DNA of 64,000 bases, taken from Sphingomonas hengshuiensis (GTDB lineage Bacteria; Pseudomonadota; Alphaproteobacteria; Sphingomonadales; Sphingomonadaceae). How positions within the stretch are numbered: position 1 is the first letter of the stretch; every line of letters starts with the position of its first letter. The stretch lies in contig QFNF01000010.1 in the NCBI GenBank assembly GCA_003240755.1, forward strand, positions 1 to 64,000. Reading direction: 5' to 3'. The translations under genes and the position numbers were made by a program. The notes under the pieces were generated by a model. The model was not told where the DNA came from. It was given only the letters and a program-made list of their open reading frames with translations, and did no database searches. Positions 26,998 to 35,773 of this stretch are shown here, piece after piece.

Positions 26998-27519
26998 ATG
27001 GGCCTGACCTCGCTCGACATCGCCGTCCTGCTTACCGTCGGCGGCGCGGCGCTGCTCGGCTTCCTGCGCGGCTTCGTCACCGAAGTGCTGTCGCTGGGCG
27101 CCTGGGCGCTGGTCGTCGTTGCGCTCAAGCTGTTCCACACCCCGGTCGCTGCGGCGCTGGTCGGACCGACCGGCACCGCCGGCGGGGCGGCGACGCTGGC
27201 GTTCGCGCTGATCGCCGGCATCGGCTATTTCGCCGGACGGCTGGTCGCCAACGGTATCGGGGCACGCACCCGCGCCTCGGTCCTCGGGCCGGTCGACCGC
27301 GCGCTCGGCTTCGGGTTCGGCGCGGTCAAGGGCCTGATCCTCGTCAGCCTCGCCTTCCTGCTGCTGCTGCTCGCGGCCGACTTCATTGGCGGGGGCCCGA
27401 CGCGACGTCCGGCATGGATCAAGGACGCGCGGACCTATCCGCTGCTCAACGCCACCAGCACCAGCATCGTCGACTTCATCGACCGCCGCCGCCGCGGCGA
27501 ACCGGTGTTCGGGGAATAG
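26998..27519 (+). CDS. cvpA: CvpA family membrane protein
   Basis: 173 residues with four membrane helices and the CvpA signature: LDIAVLLTVGGAALLGFLRG at the N-terminus, then GPVDRALGFGFGAVKGLILV. CvpA is an inner-membrane protein tied to envelope homeostasis and, in E. coli, colicin V production and purF expression. It follows radA by 83 bases, and an IscU-like gene follows 53 bases later. The C-terminal 40 residues are charged and cytoplasmic. Confidence 0.88.
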   Translation: MGLTSLDIAVLLTVGGAALLGFLRGFVTEVLSLGAWALVVVALKLFHTPVAAALVGPTGTAGGAATLAFALIAGIGYFAGRLVANGIGARTRASVLGPVDRALGFGFGAVKGLILVSLAFLLLLLAADFIGGGPTRRPAWIKDARTYPLLNATSTSIVDFIDRRRRGEPVFGE

Positions 27520-27572
27520 AAAACGACGCGACCGACTCGCCAGCGTCACGATCGCGCCCTACATCCGACCGC

Positions 27573-28010
27573 GTGACCGCAAATCTCTACAACACCGAAA
27601 TCCTGCGCCTCGCCGCCGAAACCGCGCAGGCCGTCCGGTTGGCCGAACCCCATGCCTCGGTCGAGAAGCGCTCGCCGATCTGCGGCAGCCGGGTGACGGT
27701 CGATATCGCGCTGGGCGAGGACGATCGCGTCGCGGCGGCCGGCATGCTGGTCCGCGCCTGTGCGCTGGGACAGGCATCATCGGCGCTGCTGGCGCGCGGG
27801 ATCGTCGGCAGATCGCCCGCCGAGCTTGCCGCCATCAGCGAGGCGCTGGCCCTGTGGCTGGGCGGGGAGGGCGAGGTGCCCGACTGGCCCGGCCTGCCCC
27901 TGTTCGAACCGGCCCGCCCGCACAGCGCCCGCCACGCCTCGATCCGCCTCGCCTTCGAAGCGGCTGCGGAGGCCGCTGCCAAGGCCGCCGGCCACCGGGC
28001 CGCCGCCTGA
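27573..28010 (+). CDS. IscU/NifU-like iron-sulfur cluster scaffold protein
   Basis: 145 residues. The N-terminal half matches the IscU fold: LYNTEILRLAAE, then SPICGSRVTVDIALGEDDR with the first ligand Cys, and VRACALGQASSALLARG with the second. The third canonical Cys and the HscA-binding LPPVK motif are absent, as in the short alphaproteobacterial 'scaffold' variants, so scaffold activity is uncertain. It starts with GTG, and its TGA overlaps the next ATG by one base, coupling it to the antiporter gene. Confidence 0.78.
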   Translation: MTANLYNTEILRLAAETAQAVRLAEPHASVEKRSPICGSRVTVDIALGEDDRVAAAGMLVRACALGQASSALLARGIVGRSPAELAAISEALALWLGGEGEVPDWPGLPLFEPARPHSARHASIRLAFEAAAEAAAKAAGHRAAA

Positions 28011-29794
28011 TGGAACACGGCACCGCGTCGTTGCTCCACGATTTCGCGCCGCTGCTGGGCGCGGCGCTGGTGTTCGTACTGATCTTCCGCAAGCTCGGGC
28101 TGGGTGCCACGCTCGGCTATCTCGTGGCCGGATCGGTCGTCGGGCCGCAGGTGCTGGGCCTGGTCGGCAATGCCGAATCGAAGCTCGCCATCGCCGAACT
28201 CGGCATCACGCTGCTGCTGTTCCTCGTCGGCCTCGAACTCAGCCCGTCGCGGCTGTGGCAGATGAAGCGCGACATCTTCGGCCTTGGTCTGTTGCAGGTC
28301 GTGTTGTGCGGCGTGGCGATCACCGGCGTGGTATGGCTGGCAACCCATTTTAGCTGGGCCGCAGCGGTCGCGCTCGGCCTGCCGCTGGCGCTGTCCTCGA
28401 CCGCCCAGGTGTTGCCGATGCTGCAATCGGCCGGTCGGCTCAAGACCCCGTTCGGCGAACGCGCCTTTGCGATCCTGCTGTTTCAGGATCTGTCGATCGT
28501 CCCGCTCATCACCATCGTCGCCGCCCTGTCGCGCAACCCCGCCGATGCCGCCGGCCCGCCGGGCTGGCAACTGGCGCTGTGGACGGTCGGTGCGGTCGTC
28601 GGGCTGATCCTTGCCGGGCGGTTCCTGTTGCGCCCGCTGTTCCGCCTGATCGGCAATATGGGCGAGCGCGAGATGTTCGTGTTCGCCGGGCTGTTCACCG
28701 TCATCGCCAGCGCGGCGGTGATGCAGGCGCTGGGCCTGTCGACCGCGCTCGGCGCGTTCATCGCCGGGGTGATGCTGGCCGACAGCCCGTATCGCCATGA
28801 GCTGGAGGCCGATGTCGAGCCGTTCCGCTCGATCCTGCTCGGCCTGTTCTTCCTCGCGGTGGGCATGATGCTCGACCTTGGCGCGATCGTCGAACGGCCG
28901 GTGTTCGTCGTCGGCATGGCGCTGGCGCTGATCGCCACCAAGGGATTGGTGATCTTCGGCGTCGGGCGACTGTTCGGCATGCCGTGGCGCGGCGCGCTGG
29001 CGCTGGGGCTGTTGCTCAGCCAGGGCGGCGAATTCGGCTTCGTCCTGTTCGCACAGGCGCAGAACGCGCTGCTGATCGCGCCCGAGGCGGCAAGCGTCTT
29101 CGGCGCGATCGTGACGCTGTCGATGGCCACCACGCCGTTCCTGATGATGGCGACGCGCAGGTTCCGCGCCGAGCCGGAAAAGCGCGCGGGCGGCATGCCC
29201 GAAGGGCCGCGCCATGACGGAGCCAGCGCGGTGGTCGTCGGCTATGGCCGCTTCGGACAGACCGTCGCGCAGATGCTGCTGGCGCAGGGGATCAGCGTCA
29301 CCGTCATCGACCGCGACGTGGAGATGATCGAGATCGCCGACGGCTTCGGGATGAAGGTCTATTATGGCGACGGCACGCGCATCGACCTGCTGCGCCTTGC
29401 CGGTGCGCAGGACGCCGAACTGCTGCTGTTCTGTACCGATGGCGACCCGTTCGATGCGGGCACGATCGAGGCGATCCACCAGGCGTTCCCGGCGCCCGGC
29501 ATCTTCGTACGCGCCTATGACCGCCGTGCCGTCGTCAGGCTGGCCGGTGCGCCGGTCGAGGGCGTGTTCCGCGAAGTGCTCGATTCCGCCGTGACCATGG
29601 CCCGTGCGGCGATGGCCAGCGTCGGCGTCGACGATGGCGAGATCGACCGGACCGAGGATCTGTATCGCAAGACCGATGCGAAGCGGCTGATGCAGCAGTC
29701 CGAAACCGGCGACCTGCGCCAGGGGCGCGAAATGATCTTCACCCATGCCCGCGTCAGCGCGGCACCCGGCACCGTCCCGGACGATGGCCGCTGA
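28010..29794 (+). CDS. CPA2-type cation:proton antiporter with RCK domain (KefB/KefC-like)
   Basis: 594 residues. About twelve membrane helices of the Na+/H+ exchanger fold: AIAELGITLLLFLVGLELSP, LPLALSSTAQVLP and GLLLSQGGEFGFVLFAQAQ. A cytosolic TrkA-N/RCK domain begins near residue 400 with VVVGYGRFGQTVAQML, a Rossmann loop that binds NAD(H) or a related nucleotide. Kef-type systems export K+ under electrophile stress. No KefF/KefG ancillary gene is next to it. The start overlaps the scaffold gene's stop. Confidence 0.93.
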   Translation: MEHGTASLLHDFAPLLGAALVFVLIFRKLGLGATLGYLVAGSVVGPQVLGLVGNAESKLAIAELGITLLLFLVGLELSPSRLWQMKRDIFGLGLLQVVLCGVAITGVVWLATHFSWAAAVALGLPLALSSTAQVLPMLQSAGRLKTPFGERAFAILLFQDLSIVPLITIVAALSRNPADAAGPPGWQLALWTVGAVVGLILAGRFLLRPLFRLIGNMGEREMFVFAGLFTVIASAAVMQALGLSTALGAFIAGVMLADSPYRHELEADVEPFRSILLGLFFLAVGMMLDLGAIVERPVFVVGMALALIATKGLVIFGVGRLFGMPWRGALALGLLLSQGGEFGFVLFAQAQNALLIAPEAASVFGAIVTLSMATTPFLMMATRRFRAEPEKRAGGMPEGPRHDGASAVVVGYGRFGQTVAQMLLAQGISVTVIDRDVEMIEIADGFGMKVYYGDGTRIDLLRLAGAQDAELLLFCTDGDPFDAGTIEAIHQAFPAPGIFVRAYDRRAVVRLAGAPVEGVFREVLDSAVTMARAAMASVGVDDGEIDRTEDLYRKTDAKRLMQQSETGDLRQGREMIFTHARVSAAPGTVPDDGR

Positions 29795-29841
29795 CATGGA
29801 TGCGCGGCGACTGTAGCGTTCGATTTCATGTGGAGTTGTCG

Positions 29842-30177
29842 ATGAACCTGTTGCTCCTGGCCGCTGCCCTGTCGGGCGCCATGGCCGTCGCCGCCGGCGC
29901 GTTCGGCGCCCATGGTGCGTCGGGGCCGGCGGCCGAATGGCTCAGGACCGGTGGCCAGTATCAGTTGGTGCACGCCATCGCCGCGCTGGTCGCGCTGAAC
30001 CTCGGCGCGCGCGGGCCGGGATGGTTGTTCGTCGCCGGCGGGTTGCTGTTCGGCGGCTCGCTCTATGCGATGGCGCTGGGCGGGCCGCGGGGGGTGCTGG
30101 GGCCGGTCACGCCGCTCGGCGGACTGGCGATGATTGGCGGTTGGCTCTGGCTGGGCTGGATCGCGCTGCGCCGGTGA
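29842..30177 (+). CDS. DUF423 family membrane protein
   Basis: 111 residues with four helices. The DUF423 signature is complete: AVAAGAFGAHG, QYQLVHAIAALVALNL, GGLLFGGSLYAMALGG and a C-terminal TPLGGLAMIGGWLWLGW. Inner-membrane protein of unknown function. The ATG follows a GGAG box by about six bases. It converges on the GNAT gene with only four bases between the stops. Confidence 0.88.
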   Translation: MNLLLLAAALSGAMAVAAGAFGAHGASGPAAEWLRTGGQYQLVHAIAALVALNLGARGPGWLFVAGGLLFGGSLYAMALGGPRGVLGPVTPLGGLAMIGGWLWLGWIALRR

Positions 30178-30181
30178 GGCG

Positions 30182-30616
30182 TCAGTCGAGCGCGATCGTG
30201 TAGGTGTGGAACTGCGCGTCGCGTTTCCATCCCGCGCGAACGTACAACGCATGCGCCGCGCTATTGTCGACCGCCGTCGACAGCGTCATGCGCGCCGCGC
30301 CTGCCGCGCGGGCTTCGTCACAGGCCGCCTGCAACAGCGCATGGCCCAGGCCGCTGCAGCGCGTGTCCGGCTGGACGAACAGGTCGTTCAGGATGAACGT
30401 ACGGCGCATGCGGACCGATGACAGCATCGGGTAGAGCTGCGCGAAACCGACGCCGTCCGCATCGATGAGGACGATCGAGTCGCCGCGTTCGAACCGTTCG
30501 GTCAGGAACGCTCGCCCGCCGGCCGGATCGGACGGCTGTTCGTAGAATTGGCGATACGCATCGAACAACGGCACCAGCCGGTCGAGATCGGCAATGGTCG
30601 CACGATGGATCGTCAT
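30182..30616 (-). CDS. GNAT family N-acetyltransferase
   Basis: 144 residues, a single GNAT domain. Motif A region: LNDLFVQPDTRCSGLGHALL, where the Q/RxxGxG acetyl-CoA loop is SGLGHA, followed by MTLSTAVDNSAAHALYVRAG of motif B. Acetylates an unknown amine substrate in the cytosol. Its ATG lies about 165 bases beyond the trpE stop on the same strand, so it may be a separate unit. Confidence 0.85.
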   Translation of the reverse strand: MTIHRATIADLDRLVPLFDAYRQFYEQPSDPAGGRAFLTERFERGDSIVLIDADGVGFAQLYPMLSSVRMRRTFILNDLFVQPDTRCSGLGHALLQAACDEARAAGAARMTLSTAVDNSAAHALYVRAGWKRDAQFHTYTIALD

Positions 30617-30780
30617 GATCGCCTGTCCCTGCTGCGACGGACCGGTTGCGCGCCCGGACGGTCGTCGGTTGTCACCTTCGATCGCCCTTTATTCCGGCGA
30701 AGCTGAACGCCGGACATACGAGCGTCGGTGCGATCGACCGTATAGATCGCGCGCTGCGGAGCAATATGGGATGAAGGTCG

Positions 30781-32277
30781 CTATTGCCCGAACCGGGACC
30801 GGGTCGCCTGCGCCACCGCCTCGCGCGCGGCGGCCAGCAGCGCGCCGGCCTTTGCCTCGCACTCGCGCTGTTCGGAGGCCGGATCGCTGTCGGCGACGAT
30901 GCCCGCGCCCGACTGGACGTGCATCACCCCGTCCTTGACCACGGCGGTGCGCAGCACGATGCACGAATCCATCGACCCGTCGGGGCTGAAATACCCGACC
31001 CCGCCGGCATAGGCACCGCGCCGTTCCTGCTCCAGTTCCGCAATGACCTGGCACGCGCGGACCTTTGGCGCGCCCGATACGGTCCCTGCGGGAAATCCGG
31101 CGAACAATGCGTCCAGCGCGTCGGCATCGTCGCGCAGCGTGCCCACCACGTTCGACACGATGTGCATCACATGGCTGTAGAATTCGACCATGTAGCTGTC
31201 GGTCACGCGCACGCTCCCGCTCGAGGCGACGCGACCGACATCGTTGCGGCCGAGGTCGAGCAGCATCAGATGTTCGGCGCGTTCCTTGGGATCGGCGAGC
31301 AGGCTGGTGCGGTTCGATTCGTCCTCCGCCGCGGTGGCCCCGCGGGGGCGGGTGCCGGCGATCGGCCGGATCGTGACCTCGCCGTCGCGCAACCGGACGA
31401 GGATTTCAGGGCTCGAGCCCGTAAGCGCGAAACCGGGCAGGTCGAGATGGTAGAGGAAAGGTGACGGGTTGATCCGCCGAAGCGCCCGGTAAAGCTCGAA
31501 CGCTTCGAGCGGGAAGGGGGTGGTGAAGCGTTGCGCCAGCACGACCTGAAAGATATCGCCCGCCGCGATATATTCCTTCGCCGCCGCGACCATCCCGCCA
31601 TAGCGACCCGGGGGCAGTGTCGGGGTCAGCGCCGGTTCGGGCATGTCGGCGAGCCGGGCGGCGGGCGGCAGGATCGCGGCATCGAGCGCGGCGGCGGTCG
31701 CCTCGATCCGCTCCGCCGCCGTATCGACACTGCCGCCCGGCCAGACCGGCGCGACGACGAACAGCGTGTCGGACAGGCGGTCGAACACCAGCAGCACGGT
31801 CGGCCGCACGAACATCATGTCGGGCAGGCCCAGCGCATCGTTCGCCGCCCGCGGCAGGTTTTCGACCAGCCCGACCGTCTCATAGCCGAAATAGCCGACC
31901 AGGCAGGCGAGCGCGCGGGGCAGGGGGGCGGGCACGTCCATCCGGCATTGCGCGACCAGCGTGCGCAGCGCGGCCAGCGTCGGCTCGCCGCAATCGGCAA
32001 AGGCGGTGCGGTCGGTCAGCCAGCGGTCGTTGATCGCCGCCGCGTGCCCCTGCGCCCTGAAGACGAGGTCGGGGGCCAGGCCGAGCAGGCTGTAGCGCCC
32101 GCGTACCGACCCGCCCTCGACCGATTCGAGCAGGAAGTCGCCCCGGCCCGGCTGCATCAGCTTCAACCCGGCGGCGACCGGCGTCTCGGTATCGGCGACG
32201 CGGGTCGTCCAGAGCAGCGCCGGGCGTCCGTCGGCCAGCGCCGCGCGGGCGGCGGCTACGCCCTCGATGCCGGTCAT
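30781..32277 (-). CDS. trpE: anthranilate synthase component I
   Basis: 498 residues, the usual TrpE length. The N-terminal tryptophan-binding region contains LLESVEGGSVRGRYSLLG. The chorismate-binding domain has FQVVLAQRF, SPEILVRL, IAGTRPRG and the catalytic PAGTVSGAPKVRA stretch. It converts chorismate to anthranilate with an amidotransferase subunit. The ATG overlaps the ppiD stop by four bases, so it is translated after ppiD. The trpG, trpD and trpC genes that often follow in this group are not in the window. Confidence 0.95.
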   Translation of the reverse strand: MTGIEGVAAARAALADGRPALLWTTRVADTETPVAAGLKLMQPGRGDFLLESVEGGSVRGRYSLLGLAPDLVFRAQGHAAAINDRWLTDRTAFADCGEPTLAALRTLVAQCRMDVPAPLPRALACLVGYFGYETVGLVENLPRAANDALGLPDMMFVRPTVLLVFDRLSDTLFVVAPVWPGGSVDTAAERIEATAAALDAAILPPAARLADMPEPALTPTLPPGRYGGMVAAAKEYIAAGDIFQVVLAQRFTTPFPLEAFELYRALRRINPSPFLYHLDLPGFALTGSSPEILVRLRDGEVTIRPIAGTRPRGATAAEDESNRTSLLADPKERAEHLMLLDLGRNDVGRVASSGSVRVTDSYMVEFYSHVMHIVSNVVGTLRDDADALDALFAGFPAGTVSGAPKVRACQVIAELEQERRGAYAGGVGYFSPDGSMDSCIVLRTAVVKDGVMHVQSGAGIVADSDPASEQRECEAKAGALLAAAREAVAQATRSRFGQ

Positions 32278-34226
32278 TGCGGCGATGCGGATGCGGCGCC
32301 GCCGACCAGTTCGTTCCGGACGCGGTTGATGGCGGTCTCGTTGCGCTTCACGCCGACCTGCCGACGCACCGCCTCGACGAACTGCTCGGCATATTCGTTG
32401 CCGGTCATCCGCCCCAGTTCGCGCCCGACGCCGGTTATCGCCGCCTTGTCGCCGGCCGCATCGCCGCGCTGGATGCGATCGAGATAGACCAGCAGCCAGC
32501 CTTCGCCGTTCGGTGCCGCGGTCAGGCGCAGCTTCCTGGGCGCCATCGAAAACATCAGCGACAGCGCCGGCGGCACCTGCGGACCCAGTTGGGCCAGTTG
32601 TGCGCGCGACGCCGTGACCGGGCGCGGTGCGGGCAGGCGGACGCCCGACTGGGCGACCGCGGTGCCGAGCGGCATGCCGCCGTTCACCTTGGTCAGGATC
32701 TGTTGCGCGACCGCACGCGCGGCCTTCAGCGCCTGATCCTGACGATACTGCCCGGTGACCTGATCGCGGATATCCGCCAGCGGGCGCGGGGCGGCGCGCG
32801 TGATCTCGCCGGTCGCGACCAGGGCGAAGGTGCCATCGGCCGCGGTCTGCACGATTTGCGGCGAATCGCCTGCTTCGGCGGCGAAGCCTGCCTCGACGAT
32901 CGGTGCGAGGCCGGAATCGGGCTGTGCCGGGTTCATCGGGTCGATGCCCTGTGCAGTGATCGGCGGCGTCGCCTGCGCGCTCAGTTTGGCGTCCGCAACG
33001 ATCTCGTCGAACGTCGCGCCATCGGTGATGCCGCCGTCGATCTTTTCCTGGATCGCGCCCAGCGCGGTCGCACCCTTGGTCTTGGCTAGCTCCGCGACCA
33101 GTTCCGGGCGCGCCTGTTCCAGCGTCTTGCCCGGCACCTGCGTTACGGCGTCGACCCGGAACACGACGAATCCCAACGGCGAACGCACCGGCCCGACCAC
33201 GGCGCCCTGCTGCGCACCGAAGGCGGCTTCGGCGATCGCGGGCGAAGTCCTGCCCGCGAGCTGCCCGCGCGTCTGCCCGGCATAGGTGGTGGCTTCCAGC
33301 CCGATCGCGCTGGCCGCCGCACCGAGCGACTGGCCGCCGCGCACCGCCTGGGCGAGCCTGTTCGCGGCGGCCTGATCGGCGACGACGACCTGCGATATGC
33401 TGCGCGTCTGCGACGGCGCGAAGCGGGCGGCATTGGCCCTGTAGGCGGCCTGCACCTCGGCATCGCTCGGCGCCGACTGGGCGGTGACGCTGGCGGGGGT
33501 CACGATGGCATAGCGGATCACCCGCCGTTCGGGCACGGTGTAGCGCGCACGGTTGGCGGTGTAATAGGCCTGCAGTTGCTGGTCGGTCGGCGCGGCAGGC
33601 GCGGGGAAGGCGGCGGTCGGGACGATCGCGACCTGTCCGGTCCGTGCCTCCTTCGCCAGCGACGCATAGGGCAGCGCCAGTTGCTGGGGCAGGAAACTGC
33701 TCTCGATCGTGCGTTCCAGCATCAGCCGGGTCAGCGTCGCGCGACGGATATCGTCGCGCAACTGCTGCGGCGTGATCCGCGCACGTGCCAGAGTCTGTTC
33801 GAACGTCTGCTGGTTGAACCTGCCGTCCAGTCCCTGGAACGCGGGCAGGCTGGCGATCTGGCCATCGACATAGCGATCGGACACGACCAGCCCGTGTTCC
33901 TGCGCGAACTGCCGCAGCGCCGCGTCGGAAATCGCGCGGTTCAGCGATCCGTCGAACCCGCCACGCGCGATATATTGCGCGATGTCGAGGCCCGGCTGCC
34001 GCTGCGCAGCCTGCTGTACGTCGCCGCGGATCCGCTCGGTCAACGCCGTGTCGGTGATCTTGTCATCGCCGACCGTCGCGACGGTTGCCCCGCTGCTGCC
34101 TGTGGTCCCCGGACGCAAGCCGTTGAGATCGGCCATTGCAAAACCGATGGCGATGACCGCCAGCAGCAGCAGGCCGACGAAGATGCCGACCTTCGACTTG
34201 GTCATGCGCCTGAAGAAACCGAGCAT
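32274..34226 (-). CDS. ppiD: PpiD-like periplasmic peptidyl-prolyl isomerase
   Basis: 650 residues. N-terminal anchor (MTKSKVGIFVGLLLLAVIAIGFAM in residues 8-31), a SurA-N/PpiD chaperone domain, a parvulin-like region around 270-390 (ISQVVVADQAAANRLAQAVR through GFVVFRVDAV) and a C-terminal PpiD domain. PpiD is anchored in the inner membrane at the SecYEG exit and helps fold outer-membrane proteins. I take MLGFFRRMTKSKVG as the start; the longer frame is unrelated. Diverges from tpiA and is coupled to trpE. Confidence 0.9.
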   Translation of the reverse strand: MLGFFRRMTKSKVGIFVGLLLLAVIAIGFAMADLNGLRPGTTGSSGATVATVGDDKITDTALTERIRGDVQQAAQRQPGLDIAQYIARGGFDGSLNRAISDAALRQFAQEHGLVVSDRYVDGQIASLPAFQGLDGRFNQQTFEQTLARARITPQQLRDDIRRATLTRLMLERTIESSFLPQQLALPYASLAKEARTGQVAIVPTAAFPAPAAPTDQQLQAYYTANRARYTVPERRVIRYAIVTPASVTAQSAPSDAEVQAAYRANAARFAPSQTRSISQVVVADQAAANRLAQAVRGGQSLGAAASAIGLEATTYAGQTRGQLAGRTSPAIAEAAFGAQQGAVVGPVRSPLGFVVFRVDAVTQVPGKTLEQARPELVAELAKTKGATALGAIQEKIDGGITDGATFDEIVADAKLSAQATPPITAQGIDPMNPAQPDSGLAPIVEAGFAAEAGDSPQIVQTAADGTFALVATGEITRAAPRPLADIRDQVTGQYRQDQALKAARAVAQQILTKVNGGMPLGTAVAQSGVRLPAPRPVTASRAQLAQLGPQVPPALSLMFSMAPRKLRLTAAPNGEGWLLVYLDRIQRGDAAGDKAAITGVGRELGRMTGNEYAEQFVEAVRRQVGVKRNETAINRVRNELVGGAASASPQ

Positions 34227-34355
34227 CCGTGCAACCGATCGAAAGGAATGAAAGGATGCCGCTTTAGAAGGCGGTTGCCGCCGCTTCAAGGTTGCGCGAA
34301 ACGCCAGAGCCGCTATCCGCTGTAGAACATGTAAAACGCCTGGGGAGCCGTGGGT

Positions 34356-35102
34356 ATGAGTCGTCGCAAGCTGGTCGCCGGCAACTGGAAAATGCACGGA
34401 TTGCGCGGGCAACTGGCGGAGATCGCCGCGATCGACGCCGCCGCTGCTGCGGCGCCGGGGATCGACGTCGCGCTGTGCGTCCCGGCGACGCTGGTCCATC
34501 ATGCCGCCGAAGTCGCGAAATCGATGAAGATCGGCGGACAGGACGTCCACGCCAACGAACGCGGTGCGCATACCGGCTGCATCTCGGCGCAGATGCTGGC
34601 GGAGGCGGGCGCAACCGTCGTGATCGTCGGCCATAGCGAACGCCGCGCCGACCAGAACGAAACCAGCCACGACGCCTGGGCCAAGGCGGCGGCAGCGCGG
34701 CGACAGGGCCTCGACGTGATCCTGTGTTGCGGCGAGACCGAAGCCGAGCGCGATGCCGGTCGTGCCGAGCGGGTCGTTCAGGCACAGATCGAAAAGTCCG
34801 TGCCCGAGGGTGCGAGCGGCGACTGGTTCACGCTCGCCTATGAACCCCGCTGGGCGATCGGAACCGGCCGCACCCCGTCGCCCGACGAGATCGCCCAGGT
34901 CCACGCCATCGCCCGCGCCAAGCTGCGCCAGATGGTTGGCGACGCCGCCGACGGCATCCGCATCCTCTATGGCGGGTCTGTGACCGGTGCCAATGCCGCG
35001 ACGATCCTGTCGATCGAAGATGTCGATGGCGCGCTGGTCGGCGGCGCCAGCCTGACCGCGGAAAAGTTCGTGCCGATCATCGAGGCGGCGGCAACGCTGT
35101 AG
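34356..35102 (+). CDS. tpiA: triose-phosphate isomerase
   Basis: 248 residues, a complete TIM barrel. Substrate-binding Asn and Lys in VAGNWKMHG, catalytic His in VIVGHSERR, catalytic Glu in LAYEPRWAIGTG, and the phosphate loop ILYGGSV. Interconverts dihydroxyacetone phosphate and glyceraldehyde 3-phosphate. The ATG at 34356 is chosen over a GTG two codons earlier. Divergent from ppiD, with about 130 bases between that must hold both promoters. Confidence 0.97.
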   Translation: MSRRKLVAGNWKMHGLRGQLAEIAAIDAAAAAAPGIDVALCVPATLVHHAAEVAKSMKIGGQDVHANERGAHTGCISAQMLAEAGATVVIVGHSERRADQNETSHDAWAKAAAARRQGLDVILCCGETEAERDAGRAERVVQAQIEKSVPEGASGDWFTLAYEPRWAIGTGRTPSPDEIAQVHAIARAKLRQMVGDAADGIRILYGGSVTGANAATILSIEDVDGALVGGASLTAEKFVPIIEAAATL

Positions 35103-35220
35103 CGCTTCCGGGCAAGCCGCCGACCGGGCGGCGAGCGGGCAGGGACCGATCCGGCGTCAGCATGCGTTCATGCACGAGATGCTATCGAGGCATCGACCAT
35201 TTCAACGCGGGATTTCGATC

Positions 35221-35640
35221 ATGCGCCTGTTCAGCCTCTTGTCCGTCATGCTCCTGGCCGGTAGCGCGATACCGGCGGGCGCACAGGATCGTGGAGCCCA
35301 GCGCGCGGCAGCGGGGGAGGCGGCATTGTCGCGCATCACCGCCGGGCGGACGAGCGACAAGCCGGTCGACTGCATCAACCTGCGCAACATCCGGTCGAGC
35401 GAGATCGTACAGGATACCGCGATCGTCTATCGCATGAACAACGGTACGCTGTTCGTGAACCGTCCCGCAGGGGGCGGGATACTCGATCGCGACGATATCC
35501 TCGTTACCCGCACGATCGGTACCCAATTGTGCCGGATCGATATCGTCAATCTGGTCGACCGCAATTCGCGTATGTTCAGCGGATCGCTGTCGCTGGGGGA
35601 TTTTGTGCCCTATTCGCGGTTGCCGCGCACGCGCGATTGA
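35221..35640 (+). CDS. hypothetical exported protein
   Basis: 139 residues with a clear signal peptide (RLFSLLSVMLLAGSAIPAGA, cut before QDR). The mature part is about 118 residues with two Cys (DCINLRNIR and TQLCRIDIVN) that could form a disulfide, in a beta-rich pattern. This CINL...CRID layout recurs in small sphingomonad periplasmic proteins of unknown function; I know no experimentally tested member. A GGGATTTCGATC leader gives no strong ribosome-binding site. It sits between tpiA and the SRP RNA. Confidence 0.65.
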   Translation: MRLFSLLSVMLLAGSAIPAGAQDRGAQRAAAGEAALSRITAGRTSDKPVDCINLRNIRSSEIVQDTAIVYRMNNGTLFVNRPAGGGILDRDDILVTRTIGTQLCRIDIVNLVDRNSRMFSGSLSLGDFVPYSRLPRTRD

Positions 35641-35678
35641 TCCTCTTGCGCCGGCGCGACGCTTCGCCCATATGGCGC

Positions 35679-35770
35679 TCGGGAGTCGGGCGGACGATGC
35701 CGTCGCCAACCCGGTCAGGTCCGGAAGGAAGCAGCCGCAACGATATCGCAGCGGGTCGTCCGGCTCCCAC
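35679..35770 (+). ncRNA. ffs: 4.5S/small signal recognition particle RNA
   Basis: Contains the universally conserved SRP domain IV loop: GGTCAGGTCCGGAAGGAAGC at 35713-35732, continuing AGCC. The flanks pair as expected: GGGAG/CTCCC at the base, then TCGGGCGG opposite CCGTCCGG-type wobble pairs, giving one long hairpin. It binds Ffh and FtsY in co-translational membrane targeting. Ends are approximate to within about five bases. The serine hydrolase gene on the other strand stops just beyond it. Confidence 0.93.
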
Positions 35771-35773
35771 CTT

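Noticed and set aside
27587..29797. 736-codon frame antisense to the scaffold and antiporter genes
   Set aside because: Same composition artefact; the sense genes have clear families and coupled starts.
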